This document shows positions 6,789 through 14,537 of a stretch of 30,324 bases of DNA, piece by piece. The notes beneath the pieces were generated by a model. The model was not told where the DNA came from. It saw nothing but the letters and a program-made list of their open reading frames with translations, and made no database searches. Within the stretch, counting starts at the first letter, position 1. Each line of letters starts with the position of its first letter. Both the position numbers and the translations under genes were made by a program. Source of the stretch: HGM10836 sp045580645 (GTDB taxonomy: Bacteria > Bacillota_I > Bacilli_A > RF39 > UBA660); the NCBI GenBank assembly GCA_045580645.1, contig JAZNOG010000006.1, forward strand, positions 1-30,324. Reading direction: 5' to 3'.

Positions 6789-9125
6789 ATGAAAGTATTA
6801 AAAAAAGATGAACTAGTTTTAATGAATAAGTATTTTAATGCTTTAAATTATTTATCAGTTGCACAACTTTATTTATTAGATAATCCACTGCTTATAAGAC
6901 CACTTAGTATAGATGATATTAAACCAAATGTTGTAGGACACTTTGGAACAGCACCAGGTCAAAACTTTATTTATATGCATTTAAATAGAATGATAAAAAA
7001 ACATGATTTAAATATGATTTATATATCAGGGCCAGGTCATGGTGGTCAAGCAATGATTGCTAATTGTTATTTAGATGGTTCCTATAGTAAGATTTATCCT
7101 GAAATTACTGAAGATTTAGAAGGACTAAAAAAATTATGTAAACAATTTTCATTTCCAGGAGGAGTATCTTCACATGTAGCACCTGAAGTTCCTGGTTCAA
7201 TAAATGAAGGAGGAGAACTTGGTTATAGCTTATCACATGCTTTTGGAGCGGTTTTAGATAATCCTGATTTAATAGTCTCTTGCGTAATTGGTGATGGAGA
7301 AGCAGAAACAGGACCCCTTGCAACATCTTGGCATGGTCATAAATTTTTAAATCCTGAAACAGATGGAGTGGTTTTACCAATTCTTCATCTAAATGGTTAT
7401 AAAATAGCAAATCCCACTATATTTGGTAGAATGACAGATGATGAACTATATCATTTCTTTGTAGGACACGGTTATAAACCTTATATGGTATCAGGAACAG
7501 ATCCTTTAATTATGCATGAAAAAATGGCCAAAATATTAGAAATGGTTCTAAAAGATATTAAAAATATTAAAAAAAGTTCAAAAGTTTTAAATGTAAAATA
7601 TCCAATGATTATATTAAGAACACCAAAAGGATGGACAGCGCCTAAAGAAATAGATGGATTTAATGTAGAAGGTTCATTTAGATCTCATCAAGTTCCTATA
7701 ATCGTATCAAAAGAAAAACAAGAAAACTTAGAAAAATTAGAACAATGGCTTAAAAGCTATCATCCAGAAGAATTATTTGATGAAAATGGAAAACTTCTAA
7801 AAGAATTAAAAGAACTTAATCCACCACTAGAAAAAACAATGGGATTAAATAAACACGCTAATGGAGGGTTGCTTACAACAAACTTGAAAAAACCAGATTT
7901 AAAAAAATATGCAGTTAAAATAGAAAAACCTGGGAAAGTTCAAAAAAGTGATATGATGGAATTAGGAAATTATATTCGTGACTTAGTAACCTTAAACAAA
8001 AATAATTTTAAAATATTTGGACCAGATGAAGCCTTATCTAATCGTTTAAATCATGTTTTTGAAAAAACAAATAGAAGATGGTGCGGCACAACCTATGAAA
8101 CAGATGAATATTTATCACCAAATGGAATAGTTTTTGATTCATTTTTATCAGAACACTTTTGTGAAGGGATGCTTGAAGGATATTTACTTTCTGGTAGATA
8201 TGGTTTTATTCATAGCTATGAAGCTTTTTCTAGAATAATAGATTCTATGGTAAGTCAACATGCAAAATGGCTTAAAGTCTCAAAAGAATTGGAATTTAGA
8301 AAACCTATTCCAAGTTTAAATATTATTTTATCATCACATATCTGGCAACAAGATCATAATGGTTTTACTCATCAAGATCCTGGATTTTTAAATCACTTAA
8401 ATACCAAAAAAGCAGATATAGTTCGTATGTATTTACCACCTGATGCAAATTGTTTAATAACAACATTTGATCATATAATAAATACAAAAAATTATATCAA
8501 TGTAATTGTAGCATCAAAACACTTAAGATATCAGTGGTTAACAATGGATGAAGCAATAAAACATTGTGAAAAAGGAATTGGAACATTTGATTTTATTTCT
8601 GATAATACAAAAAATCCAGATTTAATACTTGCATGCTGTGGTGATACACCAACACTTGAGGTAATTGCCGCTACTACAATAGTTAAAAAATATATGAAAA
8701 ATATAAAAATTCGTGTTGTAAATGTTGTGGATTTAATGAAATTACAATCAAACAAAACACACCCACATGGACTTACAGATAAAGAATATAATAGTTTATT
8801 TACTAAAGATAAACCAATTATTTTTGCTTTCCATGGTTATGCTCCCTTAATTCATGATTTAGTTTATAAAAGAGCAAATAAAAACTTGCACGTTCATGGT
8901 TACATTGAAGAAGGAACAATTACAACACCATTTGATATGAGAGTTCAAAATAAAATAGATAGATATAATCTAATCATTTCAGCTTTTAAATACTTACCAG
9001 AATTTAAAGATGATGAAGGTGCAAAAGAACTTTTAAAACACTGCAAAGCAAAATTAAAAGAACATCATAAATATATTAGAGAATATGGAAAAGATATAGA
9101 TGACGTCCTAAACTGGCATTTGTAA
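6789..9125 (+). CDS. xfp: D-xylulose-5-phosphate/D-fructose-6-phosphate phosphoketolase
   Basis: 778 residues, slightly shorter than the roughly 790-825 usual for the family. The thiamine-diphosphate enzyme cleaves xylulose 5-phosphate (and often fructose 6-phosphate) with phosphate to acetyl phosphate plus glyceraldehyde 3-phosphate (or erythrose 4-phosphate). Family signatures are GHFGTAPGQNFIYMHLNR and GPGHGG near the N terminus, the ThDP/Mg motif GDGEAETGP at about 174-182, the SEHFCEGMLEGYLLSGRYG stretch that follows the middle domain, and a HQDPGF segment. The RBS is ggaaggtg before ATG 6789. It is monocistronic between two terminators. Xfp-only versus dual substrate specificity cannot be decided from sequence alone. 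Together with the transketolase at 12524 it supports pentose-phosphate or phosphoketolase fermentation with ATP made through acetyl phosphate. Confidence 0.96.
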   Translation: MKVLKKDELVLMNKYFNALNYLSVAQLYLLDNPLLIRPLSIDDIKPNVVGHFGTAPGQNFIYMHLNRMIKKHDLNMIYISGPGHGGQAMIANCYLDGSYSKIYPEITEDLEGLKKLCKQFSFPGGVSSHVAPEVPGSINEGGELGYSLSHAFGAVLDNPDLIVSCVIGDGEAETGPLATSWHGHKFLNPETDGVVLPILHLNGYKIANPTIFGRMTDDELYHFFVGHGYKPYMVSGTDPLIMHEKMAKILEMVLKDIKNIKKSSKVLNVKYPMIILRTPKGWTAPKEIDGFNVEGSFRSHQVPIIVSKEKQENLEKLEQWLKSYHPEELFDENGKLLKELKELNPPLEKTMGLNKHANGGLLTTNLKKPDLKKYAVKIEKPGKVQKSDMMELGNYIRDLVTLNKNNFKIFGPDEALSNRLNHVFEKTNRRWCGTTYETDEYLSPNGIVFDSFLSEHFCEGMLEGYLLSGRYGFIHSYEAFSRIIDSMVSQHAKWLKVSKELEFRKPIPSLNIILSSHIWQQDHNGFTHQDPGFLNHLNTKKADIVRMYLPPDANCLITTFDHIINTKNYINVIVASKHLRYQWLTMDEAIKHCEKGIGTFDFISDNTKNPDLILACCGDTPTLEVIAATTIVKKYMKNIKIRVVNVVDLMKLQSNKTHPHGLTDKEYNSLFTKDKPIIFAFHGYAPLIHDLVYKRANKNLHVHGYIEEGTITTPFDMRVQNKIDRYNLIISAFKYLPEFKDDEGAKELLKHCKAKLKEHHKYIREYGKDIDDVLNWHL

Positions 9126-9141
9126 AAAATGCTAGTTTTTT
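9110..9141 (+). terminator. Intrinsic terminator of xfp overlapping its last codons
   Basis: A 12-bp stem, AAACTGGCATTT (9110-9121) with AAATGCTAGTTT (9127-9138), is followed by Ts. The left arm contains the final codons of xfp. Confidence 0.8.
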
Positions 9142-9156
9142 AATGGTTAATTATAG

Positions 9157-9187
9157 TTGTAAAAAAACAAAAAAAGTATGATATAAT
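9157..9187 (+). promoter_or_regulatory. Promoter of the murG operon
   Basis: The extended -10 is TATGa-TATAAT, with the hexamer at 9182-9187. A weak -35, TTGTAA (9157-9162), sits 19 bp away. Confidence 0.55.
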
Positions 9188-9206
9188 TAATTAGGAGGAA
9201 GATGTT

Positions 9207-10277
9207 ATGAAAGTTTTAATAAGTGCTGGGGGAACAGGTGGACATATTTATCCTGCTATTAGTATAATAAATAAAATAAAAGAACAAGAAAAAGATGCAA
9301 AATTTTTATATATTGGAACATCAGATAGAATGGAAAAAGATATTATTCCAAATTTAGGGATAGATTATATTGGAATAAAAATAACAGGAGCAAGTAAAAA
9401 TCCCATCAAATTATTAAAATTCTTTTATTATAATGTTAAAGAACAATTACATTTAAAAAAAATAATAAAAAAATTTAATCCTGACATTGCAATTGGTGTT
9501 GGAGGATATGTTACTGTGCCGGTAATTTATGCTGCCAAAAAAATGGGTGTAAAAACTCTTCTTCATGAACAAAATAGCATTCCTGGAAAAGCTAATAAAT
9601 TTCTAAGTAAATATGCAGATGTAGTGTGCACTTCTATGGAATCTTCTAATGCTTATTTTAACCATCCTAATATAGTTTGGACAGGCAACCCTCGAGGAGA
9701 AGAAGTAACAAAAGTGAAAAAAGCAAATAAAAAAGATTATGGTTTATCACTTGATAAAAAACTGATTTTAATCACTACAGGTTCGCTTGGCGCAAGCACT
9801 GTTAATAACAAAATAATTGGAGCATTAAAACTACTTGAAAAGAAAAATTATGAAGTTTTACTAGTTACAGGAAAAGCTTCATATGATGAAATGAAAAAAT
9901 ATAATACTAAAAATATAAAAATTGTTGCTTATCTAGAAAATATGGCAGAAGTTTTAAAAATAACTGATTTAATTATATCAAGAGCAGGTGCTACTACAAT
10001 ATCAGAAATTACTACATTAGGTATTCCTTCAATTTTAATACCATCTCCATATGTAGCAAACAATCATCAAGAAGTTAATGCAAAAGATTTGGAAGAAAAT
10101 GAAGCTTCTTATATAATAAAAGAAGACAATTTAAATGAAAATATCTTATTAGAGTATATAGATAAAATATTAAATGATGAAAAAGAATATAAAAAACTAG
10201 AAAAGAATGCAAAAAAACTTGGAACACCAAAAAGTGCAACAAGAATATATGAGGAAATAAAAAAAGTATTGAAATAG
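9207..10277 (+). CDS. murG: UDP-GlcNAc:lipid I N-acetylglucosaminyltransferase MurG
   Basis: 356 residues, the normal length. It adds GlcNAc to undecaprenyl-diphospho-MurNAc-pentapeptide (lipid I) to make lipid II on the inner face of the membrane. The GT-B fold signatures are clear: N-terminal SAGGTGGHIYPA, GVGGYVTVPVIYAAK and LLHEQNSIPGKAN, then the C-terminal domain with GSLGAST and the UDP-GlcNAc site SRAGATTISEI...GIPSILIPSPY...NHQ. The RBS is taggagga. It is first in an operon with murB (8-base gap) and divIB (3-base gap), typical of a dcw-derived cell-wall cluster, although murC is elsewhere (27364). Confidence 0.97.
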   Translation: MKVLISAGGTGGHIYPAISIINKIKEQEKDAKFLYIGTSDRMEKDIIPNLGIDYIGIKITGASKNPIKLLKFFYYNVKEQLHLKKIIKKFNPDIAIGVGGYVTVPVIYAAKKMGVKTLLHEQNSIPGKANKFLSKYADVVCTSMESSNAYFNHPNIVWTGNPRGEEVTKVKKANKKDYGLSLDKKLILITTGSLGASTVNNKIIGALKLLEKKNYEVLLVTGKASYDEMKKYNTKNIKIVAYLENMAEVLKITDLIISRAGATTISEITTLGIPSILIPSPYVANNHQEVNAKDLEENEASYIIKEDNLNENILLEYIDKILNDEKEYKKLEKNAKKLGTPKSATRIYEEIKKVLK

Positions 10278-10285
10278 GTGGAAGT

Positions 10286-11188
10286 ATGAACAATTTAATA
10301 GAATTTATCATTAAAGAACAAATTGGTGAATATAAAGAAAATGTTTCTTTTAAAACACTTACAACTTATAAAACTGGTGGAAATGCGAAACTTGTATTAT
10401 ATCCATTTAATGTTTTAAACCTGCAAAAAGCTATAGATTATATGAACAAAAACAAAATAGATTATAAAGTGTTTGGAAATGGTTCAAATATTTTAGCAAG
10501 TGATAAAGATTATAATGGAGTTATTATAAAATTAAATAAGTTTGATAACATTTCTATAGAAAATAATATTATTACTGTAGGAGCTGGTTATAGTTTAATG
10601 CGCTTAGCGTTAGATGCATGTAAAAATGGCTTTACTGGCCTTGAATTTGCATGTGGCATTCCCGCAACACTTGGAGGAGCAGTATATATGAATGCTGGAG
10701 CTTATTTAAAAGATATGTCCACTATTTTAGAAAGTGCAAAAGTTTTAACACCAGATAATGAAATAAAAGTATTAACAAAAGAGGAAATAGATTTTTCATA
10801 TAGACATTCATCTTTTATGAATAATGGTTATATTATACTTGAAGTAGTAATAAAACTAGAACAAGGTAATAAAGATGAAATAATGGCTTTAGTTAACGAA
10901 AGACGTGATAGAAGAAAAGAAACTCAGCCTTTAGAATATCCATCTGCAGGTTCTGTTTTTAGAAATCCTGAAAATAATTTTGCAGGCAAGTTAATTGAAG
11001 ATTGTAATTTAAAAGGTTTTACTTATAAAGAGGCACAGATAAGTGGTAAACACGCTAATTTTATAATAAATTTAGGAAATGCCAAAAGTGCAGATATAAA
11101 ATATTTGATGGATAAAGCAAAACAAGAAGTAAAAGAAAAATTTGATATAGAAATAAAGGAAGAACAAGAATTATTTAATTGGGAGTAG
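10286..11188 (+). CDS. murB: UDP-N-acetylenolpyruvoylglucosamine reductase MurB
   Basis: 300 residues, as expected for the shorter Gram-positive (type II) MurB. This FAD enzyme reduces UDP-GlcNAc-enolpyruvate to UDP-MurNAc with NADPH. Visible family motifs are TTYKTGGNAKLVLYP near the N terminus, GNGSNIL, the FAD-binding GLEFACGIPATLGGAVYMNAGAY, YRHSSF, and YPSAGSVFRNP containing the catalytic serine proton donor. GKLIEDCNLKGF and SGKHANFIIN mark the C-terminal domain. The RBS aggtgga sits in the short gap after murG, with divIB 3 bases downstream, so the three genes are almost certainly co-transcribed. Confidence 0.97.
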   Translation: MNNLIEFIIKEQIGEYKENVSFKTLTTYKTGGNAKLVLYPFNVLNLQKAIDYMNKNKIDYKVFGNGSNILASDKDYNGVIIKLNKFDNISIENNIITVGAGYSLMRLALDACKNGFTGLEFACGIPATLGGAVYMNAGAYLKDMSTILESAKVLTPDNEIKVLTKEEIDFSYRHSSFMNNGYIILEVVIKLEQGNKDEIMALVNERRDRRKETQPLEYPSAGSVFRNPENNFAGKLIEDCNLKGFTYKEAQISGKHANFIINLGNAKSADIKYLMDKAKQEVKEKFDIEIKEEQELFNWE

Positions 11189-11191
11189 AAT

Positions 11192-11875
11192 ATGCCTAAA
11201 AAAAAGAATAAGAAGAAATTAAAAAAAAGCATTTCATTTTTATTGTTTGTTGTAATTACTTTATTAGTAGTAACTATTTTTTACTATGCCTTTGATCATA
11301 GTATAAGAAATATTTATATTTATAATAACAATTATTTAACAGATCAAGAGATAATAGAATATGCCAAGTTAGATAATTATCCCAATATTTTTAAAAAATC
11401 TTCATCTTCTTTGGAAAAAATATTAAAAGAAAACCCATATATAAAAGATGTAAAAATAAAAAAAGATTTACTCTATGGTATTCATATAAAAGTAGAGGAA
11501 AACAAAATATTATTTGTTAGAATGGATACAAAAAAAATTGTATTTGAAAATAAAGAAGAAATAGATTATAACAAAGAAATATTAAATATTCCTTATCTAA
11601 TAAATTATGTGCCAAATACAAAATATGACAAATTAATAGAAAAATTAAGCGAAATAGATAATACTATTATAAATAAAATCTCTGAAATAAAATATGATCC
11701 AAATGAATATGATGAAGATAGATTTTTACTTTATATGAATGATGATAATAAAGTTTATGTAACACTTACTAAACTAGATTTATTAAACAAATATAATGAA
11801 TCGATTACTAAATTTGAAGGTAAAAAAGGAACTTTATATCTAGACTCAGGGAATTATTTTGAAATAGGAAAATGA
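11192..11875 (+). CDS. divIB: Cell division protein DivIB/FtsQ
   Basis: 227 residues, bitopic. A short Lys-rich cytoplasmic stretch (PKKKNKKKLKKS) precedes one transmembrane helix (about 15-35), then an extracytoplasmic POTRA-type domain starting at IRNIYIYNNNYLTDQEII with the pattern N-P-Y-I-K-D-V-K-I-K-K-D, and a beta domain to the end. DivIB/FtsQ scaffolds the FtsL-DivIC complex at the division septum. Sequence identity in this family is low, so the call rests on topology, the POTRA signature and position directly after murG-murB, where ftsQ usually lies. It ends in TGA (11873-11875) just before a terminator. Confidence 0.9.
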   Translation: MPKKKNKKKLKKSISFLLFVVITLLVVTIFYYAFDHSIRNIYIYNNNYLTDQEIIEYAKLDNYPNIFKKSSSSLEKILKENPYIKDVKIKKDLLYGIHIKVEENKILFVRMDTKKIVFENKEEIDYNKEILNIPYLINYVPNTKYDKLIEKLSEIDNTIINKISEIKYDPNEYDEDRFLLYMNDDNKVYVTLTKLDLLNKYNESITKFEGKKGTLYLDSGNYFEIGK

Positions 11876-11885
11876 TAAAAATTTC

Positions 11886-11912
11886 AAAAGCACTTGAAAA
11901 AGTGCTTTTTTT
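11886..11912 (+). terminator. Intrinsic terminator of the murG-murB-divIB operon
   Basis: A perfect 10-bp stem, AAAAGCACTT (11886-11895) with AAGTGCTTTT (11900-11909), loop GAAA, is followed by a T run. Confidence 0.9.
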
Positions 11913-11922
11913 GTAGTATAAT
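11894..11922 (+). promoter_or_regulatory. Promoter of tRNA-Arg, overlapping the terminator
   Basis: The -35 TTGAAA (11894-11899) is formed by the stem end and loop of the preceding terminator, the spacer is 17 bp, and the -10 is a perfect TATAAT (11917-11922). The tRNA starts 20 bp later. Confidence 0.85.
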
Positions 11923-11942
11923 CATAAAGAAATGTGATTAAT

Positions 11943-12019
11943 GCGCTCATAGCTCAATTGGATAGAGCGTTTGGCTACGGACCAAAAGGTTAGGGGTTCG
12001 ACTCCCTTTGAGCGCACCA
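11943..12019 (+). tRNA. tRNA-Arg (anticodon ACG)
   Basis: A full 77-nt cloverleaf: acceptor GCGCTCA/TGAGCGC, D stem GCTC/GAGC, anticodon stem TTTGG/CCAAA with loop CTACGGA (anticodon ACG, wobble A expected to become inosine), T arm with TTCGACT, and an encoded CCA. It is transcribed from the promoter at 11894. Confidence 0.97.
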
Positions 12020-12050
12020 TTTTAATAGAATATGACAGGGAAACCTGCAT

Positions 12051-12097
12051 AAAATAAAAAAGGGAATACTTAACTTTGCCGAGTTGAGTACTTGCCC
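12051..12097 (-). terminator. Minus-strand terminator of the putative toxin mRNA
   Basis: On the minus strand, GGG and a 9-bp arm (12090-12082) pair with the complementary arm (12075-12067) and CCC (12064-12062), followed by TTTTTTATTTT (12061-12051). It lies beyond the plus-strand terminator at 12110, so the convergent transcripts overlap. Confidence 0.7.
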
Positions 12098-12109
12098 AAT
12101 AATTGGTGA

Positions 12110-12148
12110 AGCACTTAATCTAAGCTTAGATTGAGTGCTATTTTTCTT
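12110..12148 (+). terminator. Strong plus-strand terminator downstream of tRNA-Arg
   Basis: AGCACTTAATCTA pairs with TAGATTGAGTGCT (12110-12139, one G-U pair, loop AGCT), followed by TTTTTCTT. It ends the tRNA-Arg transcript or a small RNA from 12020-12140 that would be antisense to the toxin mRNA 3' end. Confidence 0.85.
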
Positions 12149-12158
12149 ATATAGATTA

Positions 12159-12242
12159 CTACTTTACTAAAATAAAAAGTAAGGCTATTAGTAAGAAGAT
12201 AATGATGATTAATGAAAGAATTAAAAAATCTTTCTTATACAT
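12159..12242 (-). CDS. Small hydrophobic peptide, putative type I toxin
   Basis: 27 residues, MYKKDFLILSLIIIIFLLIA then LLFILVK: one short membrane helix with charged ends, the usual composition of type I toxins. An in-frame ATG at 12254 would give 31 residues. The SD-like AAGGAAGG (12262-12255) is 12 bp from the second ATG and abuts the first, so the start is uncertain and translation may be weak, as is common for such toxins. A near-consensus promoter lies upstream (12336-12308), giving a leader of about 59 nt that contains one arm of an inverted repeat; the other arm forms the 3' terminator. It does not show the Fst/Ldr or TxpA sequence signature, so no family is assigned. Confidence that this is a gene is moderate; toxin function is inference. 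Confidence 0.55.
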   Translation of the reverse strand: MYKKDFLILSLIIIIFLLIALLFILVK

Positions 12243-12307
12243 AACTATCAGCATCCTTCCTTGTAGGTTAGAGGCAAGCACTCAAGCAGTTAGTATTCCT
12301 AAAACAC

Positions 12308-12336
12308 ATTATACCAAACATTAGTTCATTAGACAA
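12308..12336 (-). promoter_or_regulatory. Minus-strand promoter of the small hydrophobic peptide
   Basis: On the minus strand the -35 is TTGTCT (12336-12331), the spacer exactly 17 bp, and the -10 a perfect TATAAT (12313-12308). Transcription would start near 12301. There is no other minus-strand gene for it to serve. Confidence 0.75.
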
Positions 12337-12366
12337 TAGTTTAATATAAAATAATAATAAGTTTTC

Positions 12367-12480
12367 TTGACCATAACTTTAAAAACAATATATAATTACT
12401 TATATATACTTAAAACAGCAAAATCCTTGTTATTAAAAAAGAAATAAAATATAACAAAATTCTTTTTATTTCTTTTTATT
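12367..12480 (+). promoter_or_regulatory. Plus-strand promoter followed by an AU-rich hairpin (possible small RNA or tkt leader)
   Basis: The -35 is TTGACC (12367-12372), the spacer 18 bp, and the -10 TATAAT (12391-12396). About 40 bp on, AAAAAGAAATAAAA (around 12435-12448) can pair with TTTTATTTCTTTTT (around 12464-12478), then T-rich sequence. No ORF lies between. Either a short RNA of about 75 nt is made, or this is an upstream tkt promoter with an AU-only hairpin in its leader. Confidence 0.4.
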
Positions 12481-12495
12481 TTCCTTAAATTATTG

Positions 12496-12501
12496 TATAA
12501 T
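12496..12501 (+). promoter_or_regulatory. Probable -10 for tkt
   Basis: A perfect TATAAT lies 10 bp before the tkt RBS aggaga (12511-12516). The -35 region is T-rich without a clear hexamer. Confidence 0.45.
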
Positions 12502-12523
12502 TTATATGATAGGAGAGATACTT

Positions 12524-14527
12524 ATGGGATTTTTATCAGGTAATAATGAAAAAAGCAAATTTACTGAAATTGATTATAAAGCTATAAATAATATTAAAAG
12601 CCTTGCAATTGATATGATAAATGAAGCACAAAGTGGCCACTCTGGAATAGTTTTAGGAGCGGCACCAATTATTTATGATATATATACAAGACATTTAGTA
12701 TTTGATAATAAAAATGATAAATGGATAAATAGAGATCGTTTTGTTATGTCATGTGGACATGGTTCTGCACTTTTATATTCAATGCTTTATATGAGTGGTT
12801 TTTTATCTTTAGATGATTTAAAAAACTTTAGACAAATTTCATCTAAAACTCCAGGTCATCCAGAATTAAACATTACACCAGGTGTTGACATATCAACAGG
12901 ACTTTTAGGACAAGGATTAGCCAGTAGTGTTGGAATTGCAATTGCAGAACGTTTTTTAAACAAAAGATATTCCTATGGCAAAAATAGTCTAATAGATCAT
13001 TATACTTATGTTTTGTGTAGTGATGGAGATTTAATGGAAGGAGCAAGTTATGAGGCTTGTTCAATTGCAGGAAATCTTGGCCTTGGAAAACTTATAGTTT
13101 TATATGACTCAAATAACGTAACACTTGATGGAACAACAAAAGAAACATTTAAAGAAAATGTTTTAGATAGGTTTAAAGCAATGAACTGGGATACACATTT
13201 AGTTAGTGATGGAACAAATCTAGATTTAATAGATGAACAAATAGAAAAAGCAAAACAAGTAAAAGATAAACCATCAATAATTGAAGTGAAAACTACTATT
13301 GGACTTGGAACAAAAAATGAAAACACAAATCTTGCTCATAGTTATATTTTAACCGAGGAAGAAATAACTACATTAAAAGAAAAACTTGGAATAAGAGATG
13401 TTCCTTGGACCGTTTTAGAAGAAGCTTATAATTATGTTAAAGAAACTATAGAAAATAGAAATATAAAGATAATTGAAGACTATAATAAAACATTAGAAAA
13501 TGTTCTTCCTAAGGTAAAAGAAAATTATAAGAAAGAAATAGAAAATCTACTTGATAATGAAAATCCTATTAATATAACAAATATAGATTTAGAACTAAAA
13601 GATAATTTGTCATTAAGAGAAGTTTCACATCTGATACTTACAAATATAATGAATAAAAATAATTTAATTATGACCTCATCTTCAGATGTAGCAACAAGCA
13701 CAAAAACTTATATAAATGAATTTGGTGATTTTACTAAAGATAATTATGAAGGAAGAAATTTGCTTTTTGGAGTTAGAGAACAAGCCATGGGAGCAATATT
13801 AAATGGAATTGCCTTATCAAATATAAGATGTTTTGGTTCAACATTTTTAACATTTAGCGATTTTTTAAAACCCTCTATCAGAATGGCAGCACTAATGAAA
13901 CTTCCAATAATTTATATATTTACACATGATAGTATTATGGTTGGAGAAGATGGTCCAACACATGAACCAGTAGAACAACTTATAAGTTTACGTTCTATAC
14001 CTAATGTAACATTGTATAGACCAGGGGATGCTAATGAACTTTTTGGTTCATATAAAAATGCCTTAAAAAATACATCTGGTCCAAGTATTATTGTAGTAAG
14101 CAAAGAAAAAATAGAAACATCAGATAAAACAAGTATCAATGATGTAGAAAAAGGCGCTTATATTGTTATAAATTATGAAAATAATGTTGGAACAATAATT
14201 GCTACAGGAAGTGAACTTTCCCTAGCAATAAAGATATCAGAAGAATTATCTAAAAAACAAATATATATAAATGTTGTAAGTATGCCTTCGATAGAATTAT
14301 ACAAAAAACAAGATGAAAAATATAAAGAAAAAATACTGCCACTCACTAGTAAAAAAGCAGTTATAGAATTTGGTTCATCATATTCATGGCATGAATTTGT
14401 ATATAATGATAAATATCTATTTACTATAGATAATTTCGGTTATAGTGGAAAAAAAGAAGATGTATTAAAGAAAATGAATTTAACATTTGAAGAATTAACT
14501 GAAAAAATAGAAAAAATATTTAAATAG
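12524..14527 (+). CDS. tkt: Transketolase
   Basis: 667 residues, family-typical. The thiamine-diphosphate enzyme of the pentose-phosphate pathway transfers two-carbon ketol units between sugar phosphates. The start is ATG 12524 with RBS aggaga 7 bases upstream; an in-frame ATG at 12506 overlaps the promoter region. The N-terminal ThDP domain has GHSGIVLGAAPI, SCGHGSALLYSMLYM, TPGHPE and the cofactor motif SDGDLMEGASYEA...NNVTLDG. The pyrimidine domain has EGRNLLFGVREQAMGAILNGIAL with the catalytic Glu, FTHDSIMVGEDGPTHEPVEQL and RPGDANEL. A C-terminal transketolase domain starts at about 550. Together with xfp it links pentose phosphates to phosphoketolase. The next gene, 10 bases downstream, encodes a pilin-like protein, so the two may be co-transcribed although functionally unrelated. 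Confidence 0.97.
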   Translation: MGFLSGNNEKSKFTEIDYKAINNIKSLAIDMINEAQSGHSGIVLGAAPIIYDIYTRHLVFDNKNDKWINRDRFVMSCGHGSALLYSMLYMSGFLSLDDLKNFRQISSKTPGHPELNITPGVDISTGLLGQGLASSVGIAIAERFLNKRYSYGKNSLIDHYTYVLCSDGDLMEGASYEACSIAGNLGLGKLIVLYDSNNVTLDGTTKETFKENVLDRFKAMNWDTHLVSDGTNLDLIDEQIEKAKQVKDKPSIIEVKTTIGLGTKNENTNLAHSYILTEEEITTLKEKLGIRDVPWTVLEEAYNYVKETIENRNIKIIEDYNKTLENVLPKVKENYKKEIENLLDNENPINITNIDLELKDNLSLREVSHLILTNIMNKNNLIMTSSSDVATSTKTYINEFGDFTKDNYEGRNLLFGVREQAMGAILNGIALSNIRCFGSTFLTFSDFLKPSIRMAALMKLPIIYIFTHDSIMVGEDGPTHEPVEQLISLRSIPNVTLYRPGDANELFGSYKNALKNTSGPSIIVVSKEKIETSDKTSINDVEKGAYIVINYENNVGTIIATGSELSLAIKISEELSKKQIYINVVSMPSIELYKKQDEKYKEKILPLTSKKAVIEFGSSYSWHEFVYNDKYLFTIDNFGYSGKKEDVLKKMNLTFEELTEKIEKIFK

Positions 14528-14537
14528 AGGATGGAGT

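Larger units (their letters stand above)
12063..12299. repeat. Imperfect inverted repeat flanking the putative toxin gene
   Basis: Arm 1 (12063-12096, plus) and arm 2 (12299-12273, minus) both read GGAATACT, then AACT, then TTGAGTRCTTGCC with a single A/G difference; arm 1 has a longer centre. The arms place complementary sequence at the 5' and 3' ends of the minus-strand transcript. Arm 1 is itself a hairpin. Confidence 0.7.

Noticed and set aside
12020..12150. 6S RNA, SRP RNA or a known riboswitch after tRNA-Arg
   Set aside because: No conserved sequence of those classes was found; the hairpins are better explained as two staggered terminators.
12159..12242. Fst/Ldr or TxpA family toxin
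   Set aside because: The peptide lacks the conserved residues I know for those families; only the hydrophobic character and locus layout match.
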